A DNA stretch of 42,791 nt, taken from assembly GCF_001612635.1 (NCBI RefSeq), contig NZ_BDAV01000028.1, positions 1 through 42,791 of the forward strand. Direction: 5' to 3'. Below, one piece after another: positions 16,372 through 23,724 of this stretch. The notes beneath the pieces are model-generated. The model did no database searches, was not told the DNA's origin, and saw only the letters and a program-made list of their open reading frames with translations. Source of the DNA: Nocardia africana NBRC 100379 (GTDB lineage Bacteria; Actinomycetota; Actinomycetes; Mycobacteriales; Mycobacteriaceae). The position numbers and the translations under genes were made by a program. Position 1 is the stretch's first letter. Every line of letters starts with the position of its first letter.

Positions 16372-17795
16372 CGGCGGGATCCGACAAGTGGGAGCCGACG
16401 GCGGCTCGAGGCACCGGGCAGCGCGGTGGCCGCGCCCATCGCCGCGACCCGGGCCGCCCCTGCCTGCCATTCGCGTTCGTCGATCACACCAACTTCGGTC
16501 GACAGGCGGCGCACCAGGCGCTGATAGACGCGTGCCTGCATGTCGGAGAAGAAGTGCGCCATCAGCTCGGAGTAGACCGACTCGCCCGAGGTGGTCAGCC
16601 GCAAGGTGTCGCCGTCGATTTCGGCGTGCCCGGCGGTCATGATGGATTCGATCCGTTCCCGGTAGACGTTTTCGAGTCCGAGGATCGGTAGGTCGCGCAT
16701 GTCGAAGGTGAGGCGTTTGGGGAAGAACACCAGGCCCTTCTCGTAGGCGTGGCCGGGGGAGGACATGGTCACCGGCAGCACTCCAGTGCCCGCGGTTTTC
16801 ACATACCGGCGTTCGTCGGCTTCGTTCATCCACGCCAGGCCCTTGATGAAACTGTAGGCACCGGACCCGACGCCCACGGCTTCGTCGCGGTAGCCGCCGT
16901 AGAGGGTGGAGAACATATAGCGGGTTGCGGGCGCGTTGGCTGGCCCGTAGCAGTACATGTTCTGCACACCCATCGACTCACCCAGCGCGGCGCGCGCGAC
17001 ATGGAACATCCGCGAGCGCTCGTCCAGCGCCGCGGGTGCCGGTAGCTGCCCGGAGCGGATGCGCTCCTGCCAGCCCGGCATGGTCATGACGTAGTCGACC
17101 GGGTAGATCGACACCGACGCGATCCCGGAGTCGGCCGCGGTTCGGGCATCGAGATATGCGTGGTCGCGGTCCTGGCCCGGGAATCCGGCCATCATGTCCA
17201 GGTTAGTGTTCGTGAAATACGTTCCGGCCCAGCGGATCGCGTCGTAGACCTGGTCCAGTGACGCGGTCAGGTTGACCATCTCCCGGATCTTCGGGTCGAA
17301 CGACTGTACACCGAAAGACACCCGCGTCACGCCCAGCTCGCGCAGGGCAGCGAACTTATCGTGGTCGACGCTTTTGGCCTCGAATTCGAAGGAGATCTCC
17401 GCATCGTCGGTGATCTCGAAGTTGGCGCGGATCTCGGCCATCAGCGCGGCGATCTGTTCGACCGACAACACCGAGGGGGTACCGCCGCCCATGTAGATGC
17501 TGTCGATCTTCCAGTCGCGTATCCGCGGTGTCCCGCCCAGGACGCGCAGCTCGGTGTGCAGAGCCGCCAGGTAGGCGGTGATGCGTTCCGGTGTGCCGAC
17601 GGACTTGGTGAACGGACAGAAACTGCAGATGCTGTCACAGAACGGGATGTGCACATACAGCGCCCGGTGGCCGGACGTGTGATCGCTGGGAATCGGTGTA
17701 TCGGTAGCGGACAGATACGACGACACGACGCCTCGGTGGTCCGCGGCGGTGCTCAGGTCGAAAAAGGGATAGGAAAAGCTCTCGAACGGCAGCAT
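16368..17795 (-). CDS. HemN/HemW-like radical SAM enzyme
   Basis: The 475-residue protein has the radical SAM cluster motif C53-x3-C57-x2-C60 in YVHIPFCDSICSFCPF, the GGTPS motif (IYMGGGTPSVL), RVSFGVQSFDP, the chain ISIYPVDYVMTMPG-type segment, and VGVGSGAYSFIKG. A HemN_C-like C-terminal domain includes GDTLRLTTSGESVYSELMAH. The family includes coproporphyrinogen oxidase, the heme chaperone HemW, and natural-product methylases and cyclopropanases (NosN, C10P, Jaw5 types), which use two SAM molecules. The company of aminotransferases and a DRE-TIM enzyme argues for a biosynthetic rather than heme role. The ATG at 17795 has GAGG 8 nt upstream; the frame open back to 18161 is not protein-like. 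Confidence 0.9.
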   Translation of the reverse strand: MLPFESFSYPFFDLSTAADHRGVVSSYLSATDTPIPSDHTSGHRALYVHIPFCDSICSFCPFTKSVGTPERITAYLAALHTELRVLGGTPRIRDWKIDSIYMGGGTPSVLSVEQIAALMAEIRANFEITDDAEISFEFEAKSVDHDKFAALRELGVTRVSFGVQSFDPKIREMVNLTASLDQVYDAIRWAGTYFTNTNLDMMAGFPGQDRDHAYLDARTAADSGIASVSIYPVDYVMTMPGWQERIRSGQLPAPAALDERSRMFHVARAALGESMGVQNMYCYGPANAPATRYMFSTLYGGYRDEAVGVGSGAYSFIKGLAWMNEADERRYVKTAGTGVLPVTMSSPGHAYEKGLVFFPKRLTFDMRDLPILGLENVYRERIESIMTAGHAEIDGDTLRLTTSGESVYSELMAHFFSDMQARVYQRLVRRLSTEVGVIDEREWQAGAARVAAMGAATALPGASSRRRLPLVGSRR

Positions 17796-17898
17796 CGAAA
17801 CCTCATGTCGGTGAAGCGATTGCAGGAACAGATCGGAGGCCGAGGCTGCCGGCACCCGCAGCAGGAGAGGCGGGCGCCGACAGCTCTGGCAAGGGTGC

Positions 17899-17918
17899 GC
17901 CGGACCTCGACGTCCGGC
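17899..17918 (-). terminator. Stem-loop directly after the nonapeptide ORF
   Basis: GCCGGAC and GTCCGGC form a perfect 7-bp stem with a 6-nt loop, 8 nt after the TAA of the nonapeptide ORF and about 100 nt before the radical SAM start. There is no U-tract. It could be a partial terminator, an attenuator linked to translation of the small ORF, or a processing hairpin. Confidence 0.4.
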
Positions 17919-17926
17919 TTGCTGGT

Positions 17927-17956
17927 TTACGCGCCGCCCGCGACCCACTCGGTCAT
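17927..17956 (-). CDS. Nonapeptide ORF (MTEWVAGGA), precursor or leader peptide
   Basis: A 9-codon ORF, ATG to TAA, sits 131 nt upstream of the radical SAM start. It is preceded by one of the best Shine-Dalgarno sequences in the window (AAGGGAGGTGAC, 8 nt between GGAGG and the ATG). The peptide has a single Trp at position 4 and a Gly-Gly-Ala end. Very small genes upstream of a modifying enzyme have a precedent in actinobacterial biarylitides (five-residue precursors), so a minimal substrate peptide is possible. A regulatory leader peptide acting with the following hairpin is the main alternative. Translation is inferred only from the ribosome site. Confidence 0.4.
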   Translation of the reverse strand: MTEWVAGGA

Positions 17957-18137
17957 ATCGGTCACCTCCCTTCTGCTGTCGACGTGCCGGGCGACCAGTG
18001 GCCCTTTCGCGAGCACCGGTGCCGGCGACAGTGGCGACTCGAACTGCGTTGTCGCCCAGACAGGTCCGGAGACGCCGTATCGTCTCGCCGGACCCTGAAC
18101 AGTCTGTGCCGGACATTAGGATCGACGAAGCCTTTCG

Positions 18138-18161
18138 ATGCGCACAGAAATTTGTGCGCAT
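18138..18161. promoter_or_regulatory. Palindromic operator in the divergent intergenic region
   Basis: ATGCGCACA and TGTGCGCAT form perfect 9-bp arms around a 6-bp AT-rich centre (GAAATT), ending 30 bp before the ATG of the HTH regulator gene at 18192. It lies between that gene and the divergent radical SAM operon. The size and symmetry suit a dimeric HTH repressor, most simply the neighbouring XRE protein controlling itself and the operon. Confidence 0.6.
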
Positions 18162-18191
18162 GGATGAGCGAATCCCAAAGGGGGACCTGCA

Positions 18192-19505
18192 ATGTCACAG
18201 CGAATGCGGGAGCTGACCATCGAGACGCCGAATCAGGTATTCGGCGCCGAACTTCGGCATTGGCGGACCCTGCGTGGCCTCTCTCAAACCCAACTGGGCG
18301 CTCTCACCCGTGATTCGGGGTCGCTGATCGGGATGATCGAGAAGGCCGATCGGGTCGCGAGCCGCGGTCTCGCGCAGCGAGCGGACCGAGCCCTCAACAC
18401 CGGCGGGGCACTGGAATCGATGTGACTGCGCCTCGAACGCGCCGCCGCCGAAACCCGGACCGACACCACCGAAGATTCCCGCCAAGTTTTCCCGCACAAT
18501 CCGTGGGCCACCCTGGCTGTGCCCGACCTGTTGCGCGAATGGCACGCCGACACCACGGGATTCACCATCGGACTGACCAGCATTGGTCACCGACGTGTCG
18601 GCCGCGTCGACATCGACATCATGTGGTCGATGGGCGATGCACTGGCCACCGCTGACCATCACCTCGGCGGCGGCTATGCGCGAGCGAGTCTCACTGCATT
18701 CCTCACCGGCACCGTGGCCTCCGCGCTGCGCGGGGTATACGACACCGCGACGGCGAGCGAGTTGCACACCGTCAGCGCCCGCCTGGCGAACCTAGCCGGA
18801 TTCATGCACTTCGACACCGCCCGTCACCGGGCCGCGATTGGATGGTTCCACACCGCACTGGCATTGGCGAAAGCAGGCGGTAACGGCGCACTCGGCGCGC
18901 ACATCCTCAGCGATATGGCCATGCAGGCCCACCACCAGCGCCGCCCGGCGGACGCGGTCGCCCTGGCCGAAGCGGCCGTCACCACGGCCCGGCACTCCGG
19001 ATCGCCGGTCACATTCGCCCGAAGCAGCGCGCTGCTGGCCCGCGCGCACGCCCTCGCCGGGGACCGCGCCGCGGCCGCGCGCGCCCTGACCGACGCGGGC
19101 CGTCATCTGGATCGGGTCATTGTGGACGATGAACCGGCCTGGGTCCGGTTCTTCAACGCCGAACAACTCGCCGCCGAAATCATGTATGTCGCCGCTGACA
19201 GCGCACAGGACACACTCGTCCAGCGGCACGCGCCGCTGGTGCTGGGATCCACCGGCGCGATGGAGCGCCGCCATGTCCTGGCCTCTGCCGCGCTGGCCAG
19301 CGCCCAGCTCGCTGGCCGCGCCGGCGATATCGACCACGCAGCACAGACCCTTTCCGATGCACTACCCACGGCCAGCACCGTGGTCAGCAGCCGCGGACTC
19401 GACGCGATCAACGCCGTGCGCAGGCAACTGGCGCGTTACCCGGATCGGCCGTCCGTGCTCGCTCTGGAAAACCTGTACGCGCGGACTATGGTGCCGGTGA
19501 AATGA
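18192..19505 (+). pseudogene. HTH regulator with TPR-like domain, split by an in-frame TGA
   Basis: Residues 1-77 are an XRE helix-turn-helix (FGAELRHWRTLRGLSQTQLG, then GSLIGMIEKADR) ending at TGA 18423-18425. The same frame continues without any shift (LRLERAAAETR, then VFPHNPWATLAVPDLLREW) into about 350 residues of TPR-like helices to 19505. A Trp codon (TGG) is expected at the stop, since related proteins read W in ALW-type positions here. A GTG at 18519 could restart the C-terminal part. An AGGGGGA ribosome site precedes the ATG. The options are a nonsense mutation, readthrough (the stop is followed by C, a leaky context), a separately made HTH-only repressor, or a base error. Confidence 0.75.
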
Positions 19506-20425
19506 TGAACCCCACCACCGGCTTGCGCGCCATCCTGCGCGCCGCCTGTCGCGAAGTCGGCTTCAGCGACGAGGCGGCCCACCTCATTCACCACTCGAGC
19601 AACGCCGTCTTCGTCCTACCTCACCATCAAGCCGTCGCACGCGTGTCCACAGCGGCAGCCGACCTGCGCAGAGCCCGATCCGTGACATCGCTGACCGCAT
19701 GGCTGGCTGCACGCGGCTTCGGAGCCACCGCTCCACTCGCAGGCGCGCGTCCGCTCGCCGTGCACGGGCACGACGTCAGCTTCTGGCGCTACTACCCACA
19801 ATCGGACGCGTTGCCTCCGACCTCGCGCGACCTCGGATCACTACTGCGGGAGCTGCATTCGACCCCGCCGCCCGCACACATCGACCTCCCGAACTGGGTT
19901 CCTCTGCAATCCCTGCGCACCGCCCTGCACGACCCTCGCACCGACACCGGACACATCACCGACCTCGAACGCTCGACTCTGCTGAACATGATCGAGACCG
20001 TGGCTGGCGAACTCGCCGACATGAGTTGGCCATTGGGCCACGGTCTCATCCACGGTGACGCCTGGGCGGGAAACCTACTGTGGGACAGAACGAACGACGA
20101 CGCGGCACGACCGCGCGCCATTCTCGGCGACTGGGACTGGGTGAGCATCGGCCCATTCGAGGTCGACCTCATTCCGACCTGGCACGCTGCGATCCGTTAC
20201 GGACGGGACCAGCACTGGGTAACGGAGTTCATCGCCACCTACGGCTACGACCTTTCCGAATTCGCCACCGGCTACGAGACCCTGCGCCGGATGAGAGACC
20301 TCGTGCAGGTCACCGGCCCACTCCGCAGGGCCGGTGACTCGCCAGCCAACGCAGCACGGCTACGCCAACGCGTCCACGCAATCCTCACCGGCGACACGAC
20401 ATCATCCTGGAGCCAGTACAGCTGA
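19502..20425 (+). CDS. Aminoglycoside phosphotransferase (APH)-fold kinase
   Basis: The 307-residue protein has the eukaryotic-like kinase core of the APH/choline kinase superfamily. The catalytic loop is LIHGDAWAGNLLWD (Asp base and Asn) and the metal-binding Asp is in AILGDWDWVSIGPFEVDL. The N-terminal lobe includes HHQAVARVSTAAADLRRA. Family members phosphorylate sugars, aminoglycosides, choline or amino-acid-like metabolites. The ATG overlaps the stop of the regulator by 4 nt, so it is in that operon. It could be a self-resistance or pathway kinase for the adjacent locus (inference). Confidence 0.85.
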   Translation: MMNPTTGLRAILRAACREVGFSDEAAHLIHHSSNAVFVLPHHQAVARVSTAAADLRRARSVTSLTAWLAARGFGATAPLAGARPLAVHGHDVSFWRYYPQSDALPPTSRDLGSLLRELHSTPPPAHIDLPNWVPLQSLRTALHDPRTDTGHITDLERSTLLNMIETVAGELADMSWPLGHGLIHGDAWAGNLLWDRTNDDAARPRAILGDWDWVSIGPFEVDLIPTWHAAIRYGRDQHWVTEFIATYGYDLSEFATGYETLRRMRDLVQVTGPLRRAGDSPANAARLRQRVHAILTGDTTSSWSQYS

Positions 20426-20435
20426 CTCGCCCCCA

Positions 20436-20452
20436 GTCACCGCCACGGTGAC
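20436..20452 (+). terminator. Hairpin after the APH-kinase gene
   Basis: GTCACCG and CGGTGAC form a perfect 7-bp stem with a 3-nt loop 10 nt after the stop codon. There is no U-tract, as is common in actinobacteria. Confidence 0.45.
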
Positions 20453-20806
20453 CGTGCAGTGGACGTGCCGACCGTCAAAAGCGCACGCGCGCAAGCGCTC
20501 GCGCTGACCGCTCGGATACTGGTTGCGATGGCAGGGCAACCCAACCCAATATGGCTAACAGACATCTCCTGTGCCCTGCTCGGCAACTCGATCGAAACCT
20601 CTAGCGACGCAGGGTACTTGACCCCGCAACCTCTCCGGCCACCGCGCTGCCGGGCGTTCATCTGTCGCTCCTCGCGCCAAGCGCAGACGAGCGGCGATAG
20701 GTGTACCTCGATCCGGCGGCAAGAAGCACTGAAGCAGTAAGTACTGAATTGATGAAATACGCATCGTCGCAACGGCACCCAAAACTGCAACGCACCTGTC
20801 GGCTGC

Positions 20807-20849
20807 ATATAAGGGTATAAGGCTTTAAGGGGATCGGGATATAAGGGTG
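20807..20849. repeat. ATATAAGGG-type direct repeats in AT-rich spacer
   Basis: ATATAAGGG occurs near 20807 and again near 20839, with the variants TATAAGGC and TTTAAGGG between them: four related units in about 43 bp. This lies in the 690-bp gene-free stretch 20426-21114, which is noticeably richer in A and T than the rest of the window. The repeats could be protein-binding sites or degenerate iterons. The spacer otherwise holds only the inverted repeat at 20920-20959. Confidence 0.4.
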
Positions 20850-20919
20850 TGGCGGGTATTCAGGTGGATCAGTAGGGCAGTAATTCAGTAATTAAGGACG
20901 ATGAGGGGGATCGGCGTTA

Positions 20920-20959
20920 AGTAATCATGCTGTCATGTTGGCATGACAGCATGATTACT
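20920..20959. repeat. Perfect inverted repeat, 18-bp arms, 4-nt loop
   Basis: The arm AGTAATCATGCTGTCATG at 20920-20937 is perfectly complementary to 20942-20959, with TTGG between them. The half-site also contains the near-repeat CATGCTGTCATG. Perfect symmetry over 36 bases in AT-rich sequence is far above chance. It may be a strong transcription terminator or hairpin RNA, a recombinase or replication site, or a double operator. It lies about 155 bp upstream of the next gene. Confidence 0.7.
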
Positions 20960-21114
20960 GCTGGTCAGTCCATGCGGCTCAAGGTGGGGAGCTCGAGATA
21001 TGTGAAATCTCGAAAGGCGCAGCGGATGGCTCCGAAGCGATCTTGTAGCGGGAATTGGACAATTGGGTGAGTGGCGGTTCTAAAATCGATGGGCTGGTAG
21101 TATTAATCATTGTC

Positions 21115-22290
21115 ATGCCGAAAAAGTCTGCCCGGAGAAAGGTGCGCAGGCACCATTCGAGAAGGTTGCGGCAACCTAGGTTGCGGCCTTTGCGACCGAG
21201 GAATGAAGAAGACCAGCCCGCAGTCGTGTCGCAGCCGGCGCCTGGTGCGGCAGGCGAGTCCGTCGAGGACGTGGGTGAACAGGTGTGGAGCGATCGAGAG
21301 TTGCTGCCGCGGCCTGGATTCGGTGCGCGGGACGCGCTCGTCGAGGCACTGCTGCGTGGGTGGGAGCCGCCGTTGCAGTACGACGTCGAGGGCGCGGCCT
21401 ACAAGCTCGGTCTGGCGCCGTGGCAATTCGAGGTCGCGGTCCGGATAGAACTGCTCCCAGATCACAGCGGGACCGGCTACTGGTCAGAGCGTGTCCTGGA
21501 CTCAGTCGCGCGACGCGTCGACGAGATCCGCGAGCGTGTCGGGAGCGAGTACCCTGTCGGGACGAAGAGGGCGGCGGAGCGGATCGAGAGGAACGTCGGA
21601 AAGCCCTTCTCCGTGGCGGACTTTCGGGCACTGATCCACCAAGGCGTCTTTACGCCGGTCAGCGAATACAAAGGCTGGCCCGTGTACTCCGTGGTCGACA
21701 TCGATCACTACTGCGCGACCAATGCGGAGCGGATCCGCCGCGACATCGCCGATCGGGAGCACAGTTCTTCGCAGCTGTCTCCCCGGACTGCAACCGCGGC
21801 CCGGACCGAAGCTACACGCTGGGTGCGGGACCGAGAAACCGCCGCGTGGCGCGAGCAGCCAAGTCCGCCAGCCCGCGTACAGATAGAGCGCAATGTGCCA
21901 CCGAAGGCTGTGATGCCCACATCCTGGGAAGTGTTGCAAGCGAAGTTGGTCGAGCGATTGGCCGCATCGCGTTCGCCGTCCTTGACGCGCCCCGACGCGG
22001 CAGCACTTGCAGCACAGCTGCGAGCGGTCTGCGTGCAGCCCGCAGACCTCGATCATCGTGAGCGGCTCCAGGGCGCTCGCCCATGGGACCATGAGAAGAT
22101 CGTGCCCGGTAGCCCCGAGCACATCGCGATTCTGTGTGCATGGCTGGAAGCGGCTGTGGCGCAGCGGTTCGCAGCCAACCTGCGCGGCGCGGATGTGCAA
22201 GCGCTGCTCGACTTCATTACCCGAGCCGACTGCCGGGCCGAGCCCGGAACGCCTCTGGGGAACACGATGGAGGACACAGGAATTCGATAA
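21115..22290 (+). CDS. Hypothetical protein, possible DNA-binding
   Basis: From the ATG at 21115 the product is 391 residues; a TTG at 21055 is a weaker alternative. The first 35 residues are very basic (PKKSARRKVRRHHSRRLRQ). A middle region (about 85-190) has two helical units that look HTH-like, DVEGAAYKLGLAPWQFEVAV and SVADFRALIHQGVFTP, the latter followed by a wing-like strand WPVYSVVDIDHYC. The rest is helical and charged. I do not recognise the family. A TAGTAT/TATTAAT box lies 9-15 nt before the ATG, with no Shine-Dalgarno, suggesting a leaderless transcript. It follows the palindrome and repeat region, so a plasmid- or element-type DNA-binding role is possible. Confidence 0.6.
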   Translation: MPKKSARRKVRRHHSRRLRQPRLRPLRPRNEEDQPAVVSQPAPGAAGESVEDVGEQVWSDRELLPRPGFGARDALVEALLRGWEPPLQYDVEGAAYKLGLAPWQFEVAVRIELLPDHSGTGYWSERVLDSVARRVDEIRERVGSEYPVGTKRAAERIERNVGKPFSVADFRALIHQGVFTPVSEYKGWPVYSVVDIDHYCATNAERIRRDIADREHSSSQLSPRTATAARTEATRWVRDRETAAWREQPSPPARVQIERNVPPKAVMPTSWEVLQAKLVERLAASRSPSLTRPDAAALAAQLRAVCVQPADLDHRERLQGARPWDHEKIVPGSPEHIAILCAWLEAAVAQRFAANLRGADVQALLDFITRADCRAEPGTPLGNTMEDTGIR

Positions 22291-22375
22291 CTGCCCGGGC
22301 TGGGTCAACCGTGGGCGCTGCGGCCGCGGAGCGTGTGGCGAGACACCGGCAACGGCCATCATCGATGATGGTGCG

Positions 22376-22987
22376 ATGACTGAATTCCCGTCTCCCTCGG
22401 TTTCGAAGGCTCCGCGTCGTGTGTGCCTCGACGCGGAACGTGCCGGGCTGATGGTCATCGACGTGCAGAATGGATTCGTCAACTCGTCATCGGCGCTCGT
22501 GGTGCCGCCGATTGTCGATCTCGTAGAGCGCTGGACCACGAACAATCGTCCTGTGCTGATGAGCCGATACCGGAACTATTCGGGAAGCCCGTACGAGCGG
22601 TTGCTCGGCTGGCGTGAGCTGCACCGTGCGCCGGACATCGACATCATCGATGCACTCGTCGGCTTCCTCGACCATCCGATGACCACGGTGATCGACAAGA
22701 CCGGATACACCGCGCTCACCGTTGAGGCTGTCGAGCATTGGCATGGAGCCGGCGTCACCGATCTCATACTGTGCGGAATTGCTACCGATGGTTGCGTTTT
22801 CAAGACCGCGTTAGACGTCTTCGAAGCAGGATTCACTCCCTGGGTGGTGGTCGATGCTGTCGCGTCCAACACCACGCGCCATCGCGCGCAAGAGATCCAC
22901 GAATCTGCGCTGCTGTTGCTCGCCCGCCTGATCGGCGCCGACCAGTTGATCCTGGCCGCCGACATCATTTCCGCGCTCATCCGGTAG
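22376..22987 (+). CDS. Isochorismatase-family cysteine hydrolase
   Basis: The 203-residue protein has the catalytic triad of the family: Asp29 in LMVIDVQNGF, Lys in TVIDKTGYTAL and Cys in LCGIATDGCVFKTA, with the cis-peptide motif GIATDGC. Members hydrolyse amides or vinyl ethers (nicotinamide, N-carbamoyl amino acids, isochorismate, ureas). The substrate is not evident. The ATG at 22376 is preferred; the open frame back to 22007 overlaps the upstream gene. It is convergent with the deformylase gene. Confidence 0.9.
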   Translation: MTEFPSPSVSKAPRRVCLDAERAGLMVIDVQNGFVNSSSALVVPPIVDLVERWTTNNRPVLMSRYRNYSGSPYERLLGWRELHRAPDIDIIDALVGFLDHPMTTVIDKTGYTALTVEAVEHWHGAGVTDLILCGIATDGCVFKTALDVFEAGFTPWVVVDAVASNTTRHRAQEIHESALLLLARLIGADQLILAADIISALIR

Positions 22988-23051
22988 AGCGACGGGAATG
23001 CGAACATATGACCGCACCGGAGGACCACGGCGGCGTACCACTGGAACCGAG

Positions 23052-23108
23052 AAGGCTCGTTTGGCTCGCCGCCTTCACGTGCTGGGGCGCCTCGTGGAGG
23101 CGAGCCTT
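23052..23108. terminator. Stem-loops between convergent genes
   Basis: Between the convergent hydrolase and deformylase genes, AAGGCTCG (23052-23059) pairs perfectly with CGAGCCTT (23101-23108). Just inside the right arm, CGCCTC (23088-23093) pairs with GAGGCG (23097-23102) around a 3-nt loop. The two structures exclude each other partly. A bidirectional terminator is likely. Confidence 0.45.
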
Positions 23109-23132
23109 GCGTTCCAGAAGCGTGTTCGGGCG

Positions 23133-23705
23133 TTACTGCTTGTTGTAGACCCACTTTCGGCCGGTCTGCTTGTACTGTTCGATGGGGATGGGTTCGATCC
23201 CGGATCGCATCCGAGCCCGGTACAGCGACCCGTCGAGATGGTCGATCTCGTGGCCGACGAGCCTGGCCAGGCCGTGGGCGTAGTTGGTGGTGACGAGTTC
23301 GCCAGTGAGCGTGGTGGTTTCGACGGTGATGTGCAGCGGCCGGGGCACCAGGCCGCGCACGTCGAAGAAGCTAAGGCAGCCCTCGTATTGCTCGTCGGTC
23401 TCGGTGGACTGGTCGATGATGCGGGGGTTGAGCAACACGATCGCCGGGGCGTCGGGGTCGGCTGGGCGCACGACGGCCGCGCGGCGATCGATCCCGATCT
23501 GTGGTGCGGCAAGGCCCATGCCCTTCGCGAATGAATGTACGCGGGCGACTCGGTCCATGACGGCGAACATCTCGTCGACGACTGTGGTCGCGGTGTCGGA
23601 TTCGGCAGGCAGGGTGAATGCTCGGGTGGGCTCGGCGAGGATGGTCGCGCCGGCCTGCACGATGCCCAGTTCCGTCATCGTCGCCGATGGTTTAGTCTCC
23701 ATCAT
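23133..23705 (-). CDS. def: Peptide deformylase
   Basis: The 190-residue protein has all three deformylase motifs: G62-M-G-L-A-A-P-Q-I-G71, E108-G-C-L-S112 and H152-E-I-D-H156. The metal ligands Cys110, His152 and His156 and the catalytic Glu153 are intact. The enzyme removes the N-formyl group from nascent proteins. The ATG at 23705 has GGAG 7 nt upstream (23702 is an alternative). It lies 19 bp after an HTH regulator gene in the same operon, away from the usual fmt-def context. This suggests an accessory copy, possibly a resistant target or a modifying enzyme for a local product (inference). Confidence 0.92.
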   Translation of the reverse strand: MMETKPSATMTELGIVQAGATILAEPTRAFTLPAESDTATTVVDEMFAVMDRVARVHSFAKGMGLAAPQIGIDRRAAVVRPADPDAPAIVLLNPRIIDQSTETDEQYEGCLSFFDVRGLVPRPLHITVETTTLTGELVTTNYAHGLARLVGHEIDHLDGSLYRARMRSGIEPIPIEQYKQTGRKWVYNKQ

Positions 23706-23724
23706 AGTCGAACTCCATTCCTGC

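Noticed and set aside
17807..17926. In-frame sequence after the nonapeptide stop, containing several Cys (CCGC-type)
   Set aside because: It could be imagined as a Cys-rich core reached by readthrough, but the Cys content follows from GC-rich codons and there is a clear TAA; not supported.
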